A DNA stretch of 64,000 bases from Bacillota bacterium (GTDB taxonomy: Bacteria > Bacillota > Clostridia > Lachnospirales > Lachnospiraceae), in assembly GCA_023436225.1 (NCBI GenBank), contig JAEZKA010000060.1:1-64000 (forward strand), given 5' to 3'. Below are positions 18,192 to 26,215 of the stretch, piece after piece. The position numbers and the translations under genes are program-made. How positions within the stretch are numbered: the first letter of the stretch is position 1; each line of letters starts with the position of its first letter. The notes under the pieces were generated by a model, which was given only the letters and a program-made list of their open reading frames with translations, did not search any database and was not told where the DNA came from.

Positions 18192-18584
18192 CTAATCGGC
18201 TATCAGCTTATCCTTCATGAAGATATGTCCTATCAGCCATTCATTCAGGAAATCCACCAGCTCTAATAATGAAGCCTTCTGGTCCTCATCAATACTGTCT
18301 GTATCAAAACCATCCAGCTTTTCGATAAAATCCGCATGATCTACTTTCTGTGATAAAAGTCTCTTATAACCGATACTGATCATATATTCTTCTTCGTGCT
18401 GAAAATGATATTTGGTATAATTCTTAAGCTCATTTACAACGCTTAGAATATAGTCATATTTATCAGGTATGAAATCGTTCGTCAGCAGCTCATAAGCTTC
18501 ATTACAGATTGAGAATAACTTCGAATGTTCCTGATCAATGAAATCAATGCCAGTATAGTATTCATCCTTCATTTCATACATCAT
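18192..18584 (-). CDS. Bacteriohemerythrin
   Basis: This is a small cytoplasmic four-helix protein with a di-iron site that binds oxygen, used for O2 sensing, storage or detoxification in anaerobes. All seven expected ligands are visible in order: His in DQEHSKLF, HFQHEEEYM (HxxxE), two His around KVDHADF, and the final HIFMKD (HxxxxD). At 130 residues it is a stand-alone domain. The start at 18584 is set by AAGGAG 9 bp upstream; a frame extending to 18626 overlaps that site. It appears monocistronic. Confidence 0.9.
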   Translation of the reverse strand: MMYEMKDEYYTGIDFIDQEHSKLFSICNEAYELLTNDFIPDKYDYILSVVNELKNYTKYHFQHEEEYMISIGYKRLLSQKVDHADFIEKLDGFDTDSIDEDQKASLLELVDFLNEWLIGHIFMKDKLIAD

Positions 18585-18660
18585 ATGTTTTATCTCCTTA
18601 AAAGTATTTATGCTTTTAGTATACATAATAATAATACAAATTACAATTCCCTTCTACAAA

Positions 18661-18695
18661 AAAAGACAATCTGCTATTCACACAGATTGCCTTTT
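18661..18695. terminator. Strong bidirectional terminator hairpin
   Basis: AAAAGaCAATCTG pairs with CAGATTGcCTTTT around a 9-nt loop. It lies upstream of hemerythrin and not directly after any recognised gene, so it may end an unseen transcript from the 18700-19130 region, or simply insulate. Confidence 0.65.
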
Positions 18696-19077
18696 CGTCT
18701 TGTAGTACTATTTTATGAATAGCTTCATTTAGCAGGTCCCGCCACCATTTAAAGCTTATTCCACCTTTCCATTATAATCCACAAGATACCATCAATCAAC
18801 CCCTTACAATGTAAATAAACCCAAATTCTCATATTATATTTTCGCATTTTAACATGGTCATTACTTATAAGTACTTAATCGCACCAAGCATCTACCCCAA
18901 ACTCCTATATCAAATAGCTGGCACAACCATACAGCTCCTGATATGTAATCATGTTACAAGCTCCCAAGAAGCATCATAATATTCGCTCAGTTAAAAATAG
19001 AAAGATAGATATTGGTGTTGAATTATATCCTATATCAGATTATTTACTGTTTTTCTGTCGCATTTCTTCTGCTTTTG

Positions 19078-19086
19078 CATAGAATA
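19078..19086 (+). promoter_or_regulatory. Sporulation-type -10 element
   Basis: CATAGAATA matches the CATAnnnTA pattern of sigma-K/sigma-E-like -10 elements and lies 58 bp before the start of the coat-like gene. The -35 is not clear. It fits a mother-cell expressed protein. Confidence 0.4.
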
Positions 19087-19143
19087 TAGTAGGATTCGGA
19101 AGAAGATTGACGGATTCAGAAATATATTAAAGGAGGAATGAAT

Positions 19144-19527
19144 ATGTCATCCCATGGTAACAGAACTAATTCTGGTTCTAATTGCTGCGGTGAATCCCGG
19201 GGCAATAGTTTACTAGAGCATATATGCGATTTTATTGGCGAGACTGTAACAATATTTACAACCAGCGGTGGTGCTTCTGGTTGTGGTTTTACCGGCGTTC
19301 TAGTCTCTGTAAATCCTTGTTTCGTTCGACTTGTGACTGATCAAGGTACTCCGCCAGCCAATCCGCTTGCAGAGAATATTTGTGGTAATATGGATAACGG
19401 TCCCGGAAGAGGTCCCGGTGGGCCATACTGCGGAAAAGGTGGCCACGAAGGTTATTACCGTCCAGTAGGTTCTGTATGTGATATTCCTGTTGATCGCATT
19501 GTTGCCTTCTGTCATAACGCAGTATAA
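19144..19527 (+). CDS. Cys/Gly-rich small protein, possible spore coat component
   Basis: The 127-residue product has an N-terminal Asn/Ser/Cys-rich tail and a central beta-rich segment (about 30-70, with GETVTIFTTSG and GVLVSVNPCFVRLV). A Gly/Pro-rich loop and a closing DIPVDRIVAFCHN follow. This layout recalls small DUF2642-like or coat proteins of spore formers, in which a short beta-barrel ends in an IPxxxIV motif. The ATG at 19144 has GGAGG 7 bp upstream; an ATG two codons earlier is too close. A mother-cell-type -10 lies upstream. The coat role is an inference. Confidence 0.65.
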   Translation: MSSHGNRTNSGSNCCGESRGNSLLEHICDFIGETVTIFTTSGGASGCGFTGVLVSVNPCFVRLVTDQGTPPANPLAENICGNMDNGPGRGPGGPYCGKGGHEGYYRPVGSVCDIPVDRIVAFCHNAV

Positions 19528-19552
19528 AATAATCAGTCATAAAAAAATATTA

Positions 19553-19597
19553 GGAGCTGTTGCACAAGCGGGAATAAACCGTATGTACACAGCTCCT
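19553..19597. terminator. Terminator, AGGAGCTGTTGCA family
   Basis: AGGAGCTG and CAGCTCCT close a hairpin, with TTGCAC and GTACA extending it, between convergent genes. The same AGGAGCTGTT sequence forms a second hairpin at 20827-20911, also between convergent genes. Confidence 0.7.
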
Positions 19598-19626
19598 TAC
19601 CAATACCCCCACCCTTGAAACTTTAT

Positions 19627-19821
19627 TTAATCGATCCTTTGATGCTCCGGTGCCTTCCAGAGATCAGTATATAGGTTGATCATAGCAGTAGTTGCGTCAT
19701 CAATCTGCATCTGGAAGTAATTTTTCTGATAATAGGAAGTTGCAAATACCTGCATTTGACTATAATGGCATATCTCCTTGATATAACTATAGATCCTTCT
19801 CTTCATCTCAAATTCATCCAT
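19627..19821 (-). CDS. Small hypothetical protein
   Basis: This is a 64-residue, Tyr/Met/Gln-rich, probably helical protein with no membrane segment. I do not recognise the family. A GGGGGG site 5 bp before the ATG supports real translation. Its position opposite the coat-like gene hints at a spore-related role, but nothing in the sequence proves that. Confidence 0.6.
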   Translation of the reverse strand: MDEFEMKRRIYSYIKEICHYSQMQVFATSYYQKNYFQMQIDDATTAMINLYTDLWKAPEHQRID

Positions 19822-20032
19822 AGCTTCCCCCCTATTCTATGACTAACAATGACTAATAATGCTTTTCAATAATCTATATCTGTTGTATTCTGATTATATG
19901 CTTGTTTTCTAAAATTAATGGTATTCGCCTGATCTGCCCCCTCCACTGTAATCCTCCTGTGATAACATCACCGAGCAGGTCGCCTGTTTCTGTTATAATC
20001 TTTTCATGATATTCACAACAGGAGGATATACA

Positions 20033-20200
20033 ATGCCAACAATATTGAAGTTATTACTGGGAGCTGTAATCGGTGCCGTTGGAGGATTTTTATATTATAA
20101 AGTCGTCGGCTGCCCTACTGGATCCTGCCCACTCACTAAGAATCCCTTGCGTTCCACTATCTACGGAGCCTTGCTCGGTTTATTAGTAGCAGTCTCTTGA
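20033..20200 (+). CDS. DUF6132-like small membrane protein
   Basis: The 55-residue product has two hydrophobic helices (about 4-24 and 38-54) around a Cys-containing loop, VVGCPTGSCPLTKNP. This CxxxxC loop with flanking Gly-rich helices matches what I know of DUF6132 proteins. The start at 20033 is chosen because GGAGG lies 7 bp upstream; a longer frame from 20006 includes that site. It precedes the rhodanese lipoprotein in the same direction, 131 bp apart. The two Cys suggest a sulfur or redox role together with rhodanese, but the function is unknown. Confidence 0.75.
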   Translation: MPTILKLLLGAVIGAVGGFLYYKVVGCPTGSCPLTKNPLRSTIYGALLGLLVAVS

Positions 20201-20331
20201 TTTTTTTATAAGTCAAAGCAATAATCGATATGAAATCAGAATTCAAAGCTATCAGTAAGTAGAAGATTAAGAAATTCTGAAATTAAACAAATATATTGAA
20301 AATCAATTAGTACAGAAAAGGAGATTGTATT

Positions 20332-20790
20332 TTGAGAAAATATTTATTCATTGTCATCATTATTTCTTTCATCGCATTTAGTTTATCAGCCTGCGCCACT
20401 AATAGTAATCCTCCTAAAAGTTCTAACAATGCTAGTAACATTAATGGATCTGAAGCCGAACCTACCTCTAATCCCGGTGTTCTTGCAAAAATCACTGCCG
20501 AACAGGCAAAAGAGATGATGGACTCGTCTACAGAGCTTGTTATATTGGATGTAAGAACTCAGGACGAATACGAGGACGGTCATATCGAGGGTGCTATCCT
20601 AATTCCCGAAAACGAGATTTCCACAAAGGCAGAGGAAATACTGACTGATAAGAATGCTACCCTACTAGTATACTGTAGAAGTGGCAGAAGAAGTGCACTA
20701 GCTTCCCAGTCACTCTATGAGCAGGGATATACCTCAATCTATGACTTCGGAGGCATCCTTGATTGGCCATACGAAGTGGTAACCGACTAA
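20332..20790 (+). CDS. Rhodanese-domain lipoprotein
   Basis: This exported lipoprotein has a hydrophobic signal and lipobox LSAC (Cys 21), a Ser/Asn-rich linker to about 50, then a single rhodanese domain with the active-site loop VYCRSGRRS (Cys 115). Rhodaneses carry persulfide sulfur on that Cys. The start is TTG at 20332 with AAGGAG 8 bp upstream. It would act on the outer face of the membrane. The neighbouring Cys-containing membrane protein makes a sulfur-transfer pair plausible. Confidence 0.88.
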   Translation: MRKYLFIVIIISFIAFSLSACATNSNPPKSSNNASNINGSEAEPTSNPGVLAKITAEQAKEMMDSSTELVILDVRTQDEYEDGHIEGAILIPENEISTKAEEILTDKNATLLVYCRSGRRSALASQSLYEQGYTSIYDFGGILDWPYEVVTD

Positions 20791-20826
20791 TTAAGCTAAT
20801 ATCAAATACTTCATAGATTGTTCCAA

Positions 20827-20911
20827 AAGGAGCTGTTACAAAATACGATATACTTCGTAAGGAAGATCAATAAGCTTCCTCCTCGGTATCTACGTATTGC
20901 AACAGCTCCTT
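20827..20911. terminator. Terminator, second AGGAGCTGTTGCA copy
   Basis: AAGGAGCTGTTaCAAAATACG pairs with its near-perfect complement at 20891-20911 around a loop that has its own GGAAG/CTTCC hairpin. It separates the rhodanese gene from the convergent GH130 gene and shares its outer sequence with 19553-19597. Confidence 0.75.
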
Positions 20912-20933
20912 CTTGCTGTTTCATTTTCTATTT

Positions 20934-21953
20934 CTATAATACACCAAAATTTCTGTCATCACTTGTTGCTGCATCATTTGCCTTTACATAATCCATAATC
21001 TCATCCACAGTTGTGAAGGCCATACCGACATAGCTATCTGCTGCTCCGTAATAGATGGCTATTCGTCCTGTCTCGGCATCTGTCAGTGCTGCACAGGGAA
21101 ATACTACGTTCGCAACAAAGCCTCTTTCCTCATACCAGGCCTCCGGAGTTAAGACAAAATTATTACATCGATATTTTACGATGGAAGGATTATCAATATC
21201 CAATACACAGGCGCCCATACTGTATACATAGCCGTTGCAGGTACCAGTAACACCATGATAGAACATTAACCAGCCCTCGCTTGTCTCAATCGGTGCTGCA
21301 CCACCACCAATTTTTAAAGATTGCCACCACTGACTGCCACGCGACATTACATGTCTGTGATTACCCCAGAATGTAAGATCTGGGCTCTCACTTAAGAATA
21401 CATCACCAAAAGGTGTATGACCACTGTCACTGGGTCTGGAGAGTAATACAAAGTTACCATTGATTTTCCTCGGGAACAAAACACCATTTCTATTAAAAGG
21501 GAGAAATGGATTCCCAAGCCTGACAAAGGTCTTAAAATCAGTTGTCTTAGCCATCCCCAGAGCAGCACCGTAGAAATCAGTACACCAGATAATATAATAG
21601 GTATCTTCTACTTTGACTAAGCGGGGATCATAAGCATATCTGGGCATGAAAGGCTCACCTTTCTCATTTACAAAAGGGATTTTGTTAAAATCATAGGTCC
21701 AATGGATACCATCCTTGCTGTAACCAAGATACAGGTGTGGAATTCCATCACACTGCTCTGCACGAAATACTCCGATAAATTCGCCATTATACGGAACTAC
21801 TGCACTATTAAATATACGAGCAACTCCTGGAAGAGGATTGCGGTTTATGATCGGATTCTCTGTATATCTCCATACCGGACTTACACATTCCGAAGGCTTA
21901 TCCTGCCAAGGTATGTTAGGTAAATTATTAGTGATCATTCTCACTTTACTCAT
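20934..21953 (-). CDS. GH130 phosphorylase, beta-1,4-mannooligosaccharide type
   Basis: GH130 enzymes cleave beta-mannosides with phosphate to give mannose 1-phosphate. The 339-residue protein is a single five-bladed propeller with the diagnostic YDPR motif, whose Asp (about 109) is the expected proton donor. PFNRNGVLFPRK and SRPSDSGHTPFGD, seen in subfamily-2 mannooligosaccharide phosphorylases, are also present. It has no signal peptide. The ATG at 21953 has AAAGGAG upstream, so a 21-residue upstream extension is rejected. A terminator separates it from the LacI gene behind it. A beta-1,2-mannoside specificity cannot be excluded. Confidence 0.83.
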   Translation of the reverse strand: MSKVRMITNNLPNIPWQDKPSECVSPVWRYTENPIINRNPLPGVARIFNSAVVPYNGEFIGVFRAEQCDGIPHLYLGYSKDGIHWTYDFNKIPFVNEKGEPFMPRYAYDPRLVKVEDTYYIIWCTDFYGAALGMAKTTDFKTFVRLGNPFLPFNRNGVLFPRKINGNFVLLSRPSDSGHTPFGDVFLSESPDLTFWGNHRHVMSRGSQWWQSLKIGGGAAPIETSEGWLMFYHGVTGTCNGYVYSMGACVLDIDNPSIVKYRCNNFVLTPEAWYEERGFVANVVFPCAALTDAETGRIAIYYGAADSYVGMAFTTVDEIMDYVKANDAATSDDRNFGVL

Positions 21954-21980
21954 ATCAGCTCTCCTTTTATGGTGCGTTAT

Positions 21981-22041
21981 TGTGCAATTCATGTAGCATA
22001 TATTATAATTTTGCACCTATTATATGTGCATTGTAGCATAT
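21981..22041. promoter_or_regulatory. Repeated operator-like elements upstream of GH130
   Basis: TGTAGCATAT occurs twice exactly 40 bp apart (21992 and 22032), and TGTGCA twice (21981 and 22025). Two TATAAT-type -10 elements on the minus strand (22002-22007 and 22019-22024) lie between them. The TGCACA theme recurs upstream of the third GH130 gene. Confidence 0.4.
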
Positions 22042-22088
22042 TACTTTCATAATAACAATACTATTATTATGCATTCATAACAAAAAAG

Positions 22089-22171
22089 CTATATTCTCTC
22101 TTCATACTGCAGTAACACCTCAGTGAAGTATTAACAGCGGTATAATAGAAAGCATATAGCTCTTAAATAAA
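22089..22171 (-). terminator. Terminator of the LacI gene
   Basis: AGCTATAT-CT-TCT pairs with its distant complement ending ATATAGCT, and TTTTTTG follows on the minus strand. An inner hairpin fills the loop. It isolates the LacI gene from the downstream GH130 gene. Confidence 0.65.
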
Positions 22172-22226
22172 AATTACTCATTTATATGGTAGGTCACCTT
22201 AGCTAATGATTGACGGATACGTTCTT

Positions 22227-23264
22227 CTAGCTTTCCTTATTGGAGGATTGACGGAAAATCACTTCTACTCCAATAAAGATAACCTCCTTAGGAAAGGTTG
22301 GATTCTGTATTCTCCACATCAACTGCTGTACAAGACGACGGCCTAACCTCTGGTTACCGACTCTTACTGTCGTCAAGAACGGTTCCACCTGTGACATACC
22401 CTCCACATTGTCATAACCGGTTACCGCAACATCCTGAGGAACTGATAACCCCCTCGCCCGTAAGCAGCGAATTACATCTAGGGCAATGTCATCATTTGCA
22501 CAAACAATCGCCTCCGGTATCGTGGAAAAGCCACTCAGAGCCTTATCCACTTCCTCTGTTTTATAGAATTTTGTAGGGGCGTGGTAGGTAGCTATTATGG
22601 ATTCGTCAATAGAGCGACCTGTGGTCTGAAGAGCATTCAAATATCCCTGATAGCGATCGTTGATGGTTTTACAATAAGTTATATCACCGATAAAGCCTAT
22701 TCGCTTATAGCCCTGAGAAATCAAACTGCTAGTAATCTGCTTAATACTATTCTGGCCCTCGCAGATTACGATATCACCATAATGGGCGATGCTTTCCAGA
22801 TCACTGGGTGAATCCAGAAATACTACCGGAATATTCTGTTTCATAATCTGATCGATATAATCAATGGAAAAGACACTTAGCATAATAATGCCGCTAACCT
22901 CTGCCTGTAGATCCAAAGGCAATACCAGATTCTTCTCATCCTGCTCACTAATGAAATTAAATTGAAGTTTACAGCCGTATTTGTTCAGTTCATCCGAAAT
23001 TCCCATAATAATACTGTTCCAGAAGACCGAAATCTCTCTTCTCGTCAGTACGACAATCGTCTTGGAAGAATCAATCTTGTTCCTCAATTTAAATTCTCCT
23101 AGGACTACCGGAGACAGCTTGGAATATCCCATCTCAAAAGCCTTCTCAATCACGACATATCTTGTCTCATAGGAAACCGTATCACTGTTATTCAATGCCT
23201 TCGCAACTGTATTCCTGGATAGATTTAATTCCTTTGCTACATCCTGAATGGTAACCTTTTTCAT
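22227..23264 (-). CDS. LacI family transcriptional regulator
   Basis: The N terminus has a LacI helix-turn-helix (VTIQDVAKELNLSRNTVAKAL, from residue 4), in which NTVAKAL replaces the more usual TVSRVL. The sugar-binding domain follows. I start it at the ATG at 23264 (GGGAGG upstream), giving 345 residues; an upstream ATG at 23309 lies before that site. It sits between two GH130 genes and is a likely regulator of mannoside phosphorolysis. The palindrome AACAATTGTT about 41 bp upstream may be an autoregulatory site. Confidence 0.9.
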   Translation of the reverse strand: MKKVTIQDVAKELNLSRNTVAKALNNSDTVSYETRYVVIEKAFEMGYSKLSPVVLGEFKLRNKIDSSKTIVVLTRREISVFWNSIIMGISDELNKYGCKLQFNFISEQDEKNLVLPLDLQAEVSGIIMLSVFSIDYIDQIMKQNIPVVFLDSPSDLESIAHYGDIVICEGQNSIKQITSSLISQGYKRIGFIGDITYCKTINDRYQGYLNALQTTGRSIDESIIATYHAPTKFYKTEEVDKALSGFSTIPEAIVCANDDIALDVIRCLRARGLSVPQDVAVTGYDNVEGMSQVEPFLTTVRVGNQRLGRRLVQQLMWRIQNPTFPKEVIFIGVEVIFRQSSNKES

Positions 23265-23304
23265 TACTGCCTCTCCTCCCATTAATATATCCGATATATC
23301 TTCA

Positions 23305-23314
23305 AACAATTGTT
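23305..23314. promoter_or_regulatory. Palindrome upstream of LacI gene
   Basis: AACAATTGTT is a perfect 10-bp palindrome, flanked by CA and GTT, 41 bp before the LacI start. It may be an autoregulatory operator. No second copy is seen near the GH130 genes, so the case is weak. Confidence 0.25.
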
Positions 23315-23504
23315 GTTAAAACCCTGTTAGTATTTGTTATGTAGATATTGTACAACTTCATCTTTCATGTGATTACATTGCATAGTATATTGAATAAGCG
23401 AAGTTTACTACATTTTTGTCATAGATTCAAGCAATTTTTATGAAGTTGATAACAAAATGATAAGCACTGCACCATTCACTAATACTTCTAAAGCATATAC
23501 TCAA

Positions 23505-23552
23505 AACCGGCCCTATAAAGAATAAAAATACAATTCTTTATACGACCGGTTA
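23505..23552 (-). terminator. Terminator of the manA-GH130 operon
   Basis: AACCGG-TATAAAGAAT pairs with ATTCTTTATA-CCGGTT, just after the stop of the mannosyl-glucose phosphorylase gene, with T-rich flanks on the minus strand. Confidence 0.8.
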
Positions 23553-23556
23553 TTCT

Positions 23557-24723
23557 TTATCTCTTTAACAACTCCAGGTTCTTATGAATCAAATCGCAAC
23601 GTTGTTGTACACAATCTACAGAACGAAGCGGGTCGGAAGGTGTATTGAAGGTATAATCAATTAGACGATCCACTGTTGTAGCCGCAACATGGAGTCTGGT
23701 ATCAGAGGAGGCATAGTAGATATACACGTCGCCATTATCTCGTGCGATAGCACCATTCGTGAATACTACATTGGACACATCTCCAACGCGCTCCATTCCT
23801 TGGGGAGCAATATAGAAGCCAGAGGGCTCCGCAATCACTTTGGTCGGATCCTTTAAATCGGTGGCAAATACATAAATTACATAACGAAGGCCTGCTGCCG
23901 TATTACGTACTCCGTGGGCTATGTGGATCCAGCCCCTTTCTGTCTTAATCGGAACTGCTCCGGCACCGTTTTTTGCCTCGGTGATTGTATGATATTTTCT
24001 CTTACTAGTGATGATTTCTTCATTGATCACCGCACTGGTGATATCATCACAGAAGCCTACGCCTATACCACCACCCGATCCCGTCTCGATAAAGCCATCC
24101 ATAGGTCTGGTATAAAACATATATTTCCCGTTTACTAACTCCGGGTGAAGGACAACATTCCTTTGCTGCGGCGACTGCAGAGTTTTCAGATTGTTCAATC
24201 GTTCCCAGGTCTTTAAATCCCTGGTTCTTACAATGCCTGCTTCTGCAACGGCTGCCGATAGATCCGCGCTCGTTATATCCTTGCTCTCCGAACAGAATAC
24301 CCCGTAGATATATCCATCCTCATGCTTCGTTAAGCGCATATCGTAGACATTGGTCTCATAGGCGCAGGTATCCGGCAGCTCTACCGGGTAATCCCAGAAC
24401 CTGAAGCCATCCACAGGACTGTCGCTTTCTGCTACCCCAAAGAAGGACTTTCTGTCATTTCCTTCAATTCTGGCTACCAGATAGTATTTCCCATTCAATT
24501 CAATTGCACCGGAATTAAATACCGCATTTACACCGAGACGTTCCATGAAATATGGATTGGTCTTCTCATCAAGATCATATTTCCAGAATACAGGAATATG
24601 CTCATTGGTTAGAACAGGATTCTCGTAGCGATCATACATTCCTGTATAAACCGTACTTATTTCATTCTTCTTCGCAATTAATCTTTCGTACTTATCTGCT
24701 TCAACATAATAATTTGGATGCAT
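23557..24723 (-). CDS. 4-O-beta-D-mannosyl-D-glucose phosphorylase (GH130_1)
   Basis: This family converts 4-O-beta-mannosyl-glucose and phosphate to mannose 1-phosphate and glucose. The 388-residue protein matches subfamily 1 in length. Key parts visible are VYDMRL with the probable catalytic Asp at about 128, an N-terminal helical extension (1-45) and KNGAGAVPIKTERGWIHIAHG (about 255-275). It is cytoplasmic. AAGGAG precedes the ATG. The gene lies 70 bp downstream of manA, which fits a route from mannose phosphate to fructose 6-phosphate. The 2-epimerase and endo-mannanase of the known mannan pathway are not in this window. Confidence 0.88.
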   Translation of the reverse strand: MHPNYYVEADKYERLIAKKNEISTVYTGMYDRYENPVLTNEHIPVFWKYDLDEKTNPYFMERLGVNAVFNSGAIELNGKYYLVARIEGNDRKSFFGVAESDSPVDGFRFWDYPVELPDTCAYETNVYDMRLTKHEDGYIYGVFCSESKDITSADLSAAVAEAGIVRTRDLKTWERLNNLKTLQSPQQRNVVLHPELVNGKYMFYTRPMDGFIETGSGGGIGVGFCDDITSAVINEEIITSKRKYHTITEAKNGAGAVPIKTERGWIHIAHGVRNTAAGLRYVIYVFATDLKDPTKVIAEPSGFYIAPQGMERVGDVSNVVFTNGAIARDNGDVYIYYASSDTRLHVAATTVDRLIDYTFNTPSDPLRSVDCVQQRCDLIHKNLELLKR

Positions 24724-24793
24724 TTACTCTCTCCTTAGGCTTATTTATCATCTGTTAAAGAATGGTCTGGTGTTACGGTAGAGGAGAGAATAC

Positions 24794-25726
24794 TTATATG
24801 TACGAGACGATTAATTCCATCTCTCCCTTCAGTTGATAGCTTCCATATCCATAGGGAAGAATGAAGTGATCTCCTTTACTAAGCAGCGTTCCATCGATCT
24901 GTCCAGAACCGCTTATCACACTGACATTGAGAAATGGATGCTCCTGCTCAAACTCCTGCTCACCGTGCATACAAATACGGTTAACACTGTAGAAATCACA
25001 GCTGATTAATTCCTCAATCTCACAATTTTGATTGCTTGTCATTCTACCTCTGACTGCTTGATCCTTATGCGGACAGTTTATAACATCGATGCTTTTATCT
25101 ATATGGAGTTCACGTGGCTTCCCGTTATCCAGTCTGTCATAATCATAAAGACGGTAAGTAATATCGCTATTTTGTTGGGTCTCTAAGATCATGGTTCCTT
25201 TCTTGATTGCATGAACCGTACCTGGCTCGATCTGAAAGAAGTCACCCTTTTTGATTGAGCAGAGACGAATTAGATCCTTCCAGCAATTATTATGTATCAT
25301 CTCAGCCAGCTGCTCCTTATCCTTTGCATTATGTCCAATGACAATCTCACCATTGTCATCACAATCAAGGATGTACCAACACTCCGTCTTTCCCAGAGCA
25401 CCATTTTCATGTTCCTTGGCATATGCATCATCAGGATGAACCTGAATACTTAAATCCGTCTTAGCATCAATCACTTTGATCAGAAGAGGAAACACCTCCC
25501 CTTCTACATTACCAAAGAGTTCTCTATGATTGTCCCATAGCCAGCTTAGTGTCTTACCGGTGTATTCTCCACTTCTAATCTCACAATCTCCATTTTTATG
25601 GGCACTAATTGCCCAGCATTCTCCTGTATTATCACTAGGAATGGAATAACCGAATTCTGTAGCCAGCTTATTGCCACCCCAAATCATTGTCTTAAAAACT
25701 GGTTTTAAAAATATTATGTTCTTCAT
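24794..25726 (-). CDS. manA: Mannose-6-phosphate isomerase, class I
   Basis: This enzyme interconverts mannose 6-phosphate and fructose 6-phosphate. It is a zinc cupin-type enzyme, with zinc ligands visible in QVHPDD (His 97), KTECWYI (Glu 115) and PGTVHAI (His 172). At 310 residues it matches the short Firmicute class I form. It is first in an operon with the GH130_1 gene. A strong promoter lies about 150 bp upstream, and the leader holds an inverted repeat. Confidence 0.92.
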   Translation of the reverse strand: MKNIIFLKPVFKTMIWGGNKLATEFGYSIPSDNTGECWAISAHKNGDCEIRSGEYTGKTLSWLWDNHRELFGNVEGEVFPLLIKVIDAKTDLSIQVHPDDAYAKEHENGALGKTECWYILDCDDNGEIVIGHNAKDKEQLAEMIHNNCWKDLIRLCSIKKGDFFQIEPGTVHAIKKGTMILETQQNSDITYRLYDYDRLDNGKPRELHIDKSIDVINCPHKDQAVRGRMTSNQNCEIEELISCDFYSVNRICMHGEQEFEQEHPFLNVSVISGSGQIDGTLLSKGDHFILPYGYGSYQLKGEMELIVSYI

Positions 25727-25767
25727 TATATAGGTTCTCTCTTTCCTGAGTTAATTCTCAATCTTTA

Positions 25768-25792
25768 TAATAACCAAGTCTTTAGGTTATTA
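25768..25792. promoter_or_regulatory. Inverted repeat in the manA leader
   Basis: TAATAACC and GGTTATTA are perfect 8-bp arms around 9 bp. They lie between the promoter and manA, so this may be a roadblock operator or a leader hairpin. Confidence 0.45.
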
Positions 25793-25880
25793 CATTCCGA
25801 ACTCTTATGTTATCATCTGTAGCACCATATGCTCATAATAGACTACGTCTCCCGATTTAAGCTATCGTCAACTTATTAAT

Positions 25881-25909
25881 ATTCTAGATTACGCTACACT
25901 CTTTGTCAA
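25881..25909 (-). promoter_or_regulatory. Sigma-A promoter of manA operon
   Basis: On the minus strand TTGACA (25904-25909) is followed after 17 bp by TAGAAT (25881-25886). The predicted transcript has a leader of about 150 nt. Confidence 0.7.
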
Positions 25910-26088
25910 TATTCATTTCACTCTAACCATACCTGTCTACCCTTTCAGTAAGCTTGTGCCTGATTCACATAAGGAATCGCCTCATAAAACCTCTTCCTGT
26001 ATGAAATACTCTAGGATGCCAATACTAACTAATATCATCACTGGCAGATGTTTGATGTTTCATCTTATGAAAGGCAGGTAAAGGAATT

Positions 26089-26199
26089 ATGAGGGAGAAT
26101 GATGAAATTCGATTCTTTAAAGGATTACTCAACGGTCTGGGCATTAGTATCTTACTATGGATCATGATTGTGTCAGCATTATATAAAGCTTTCACATAA
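26089..26199 (+). CDS. 36-residue single-helix membrane peptide
   Basis: A short frame starts MRENDEIRFFKGLLNG and continues into a hydrophobic helix (about residues 17-31), ending YKAFT. Charged residues at the start and Lys near the end suggest an integral membrane peptide. AAAGGA is close upstream (3-4 bp from the ATG). It lies head-on against the end of the sortase operon. No family is recognised. The codons and amphipathic pattern look protein-like, but short frames can arise by chance. Confidence 0.45.
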   Translation: MRENDEIRFFKGLLNGLGISILLWIMIVSALYKAFT

Positions 26200-26215
26200 T
26201 AAAGCATCATGTATA

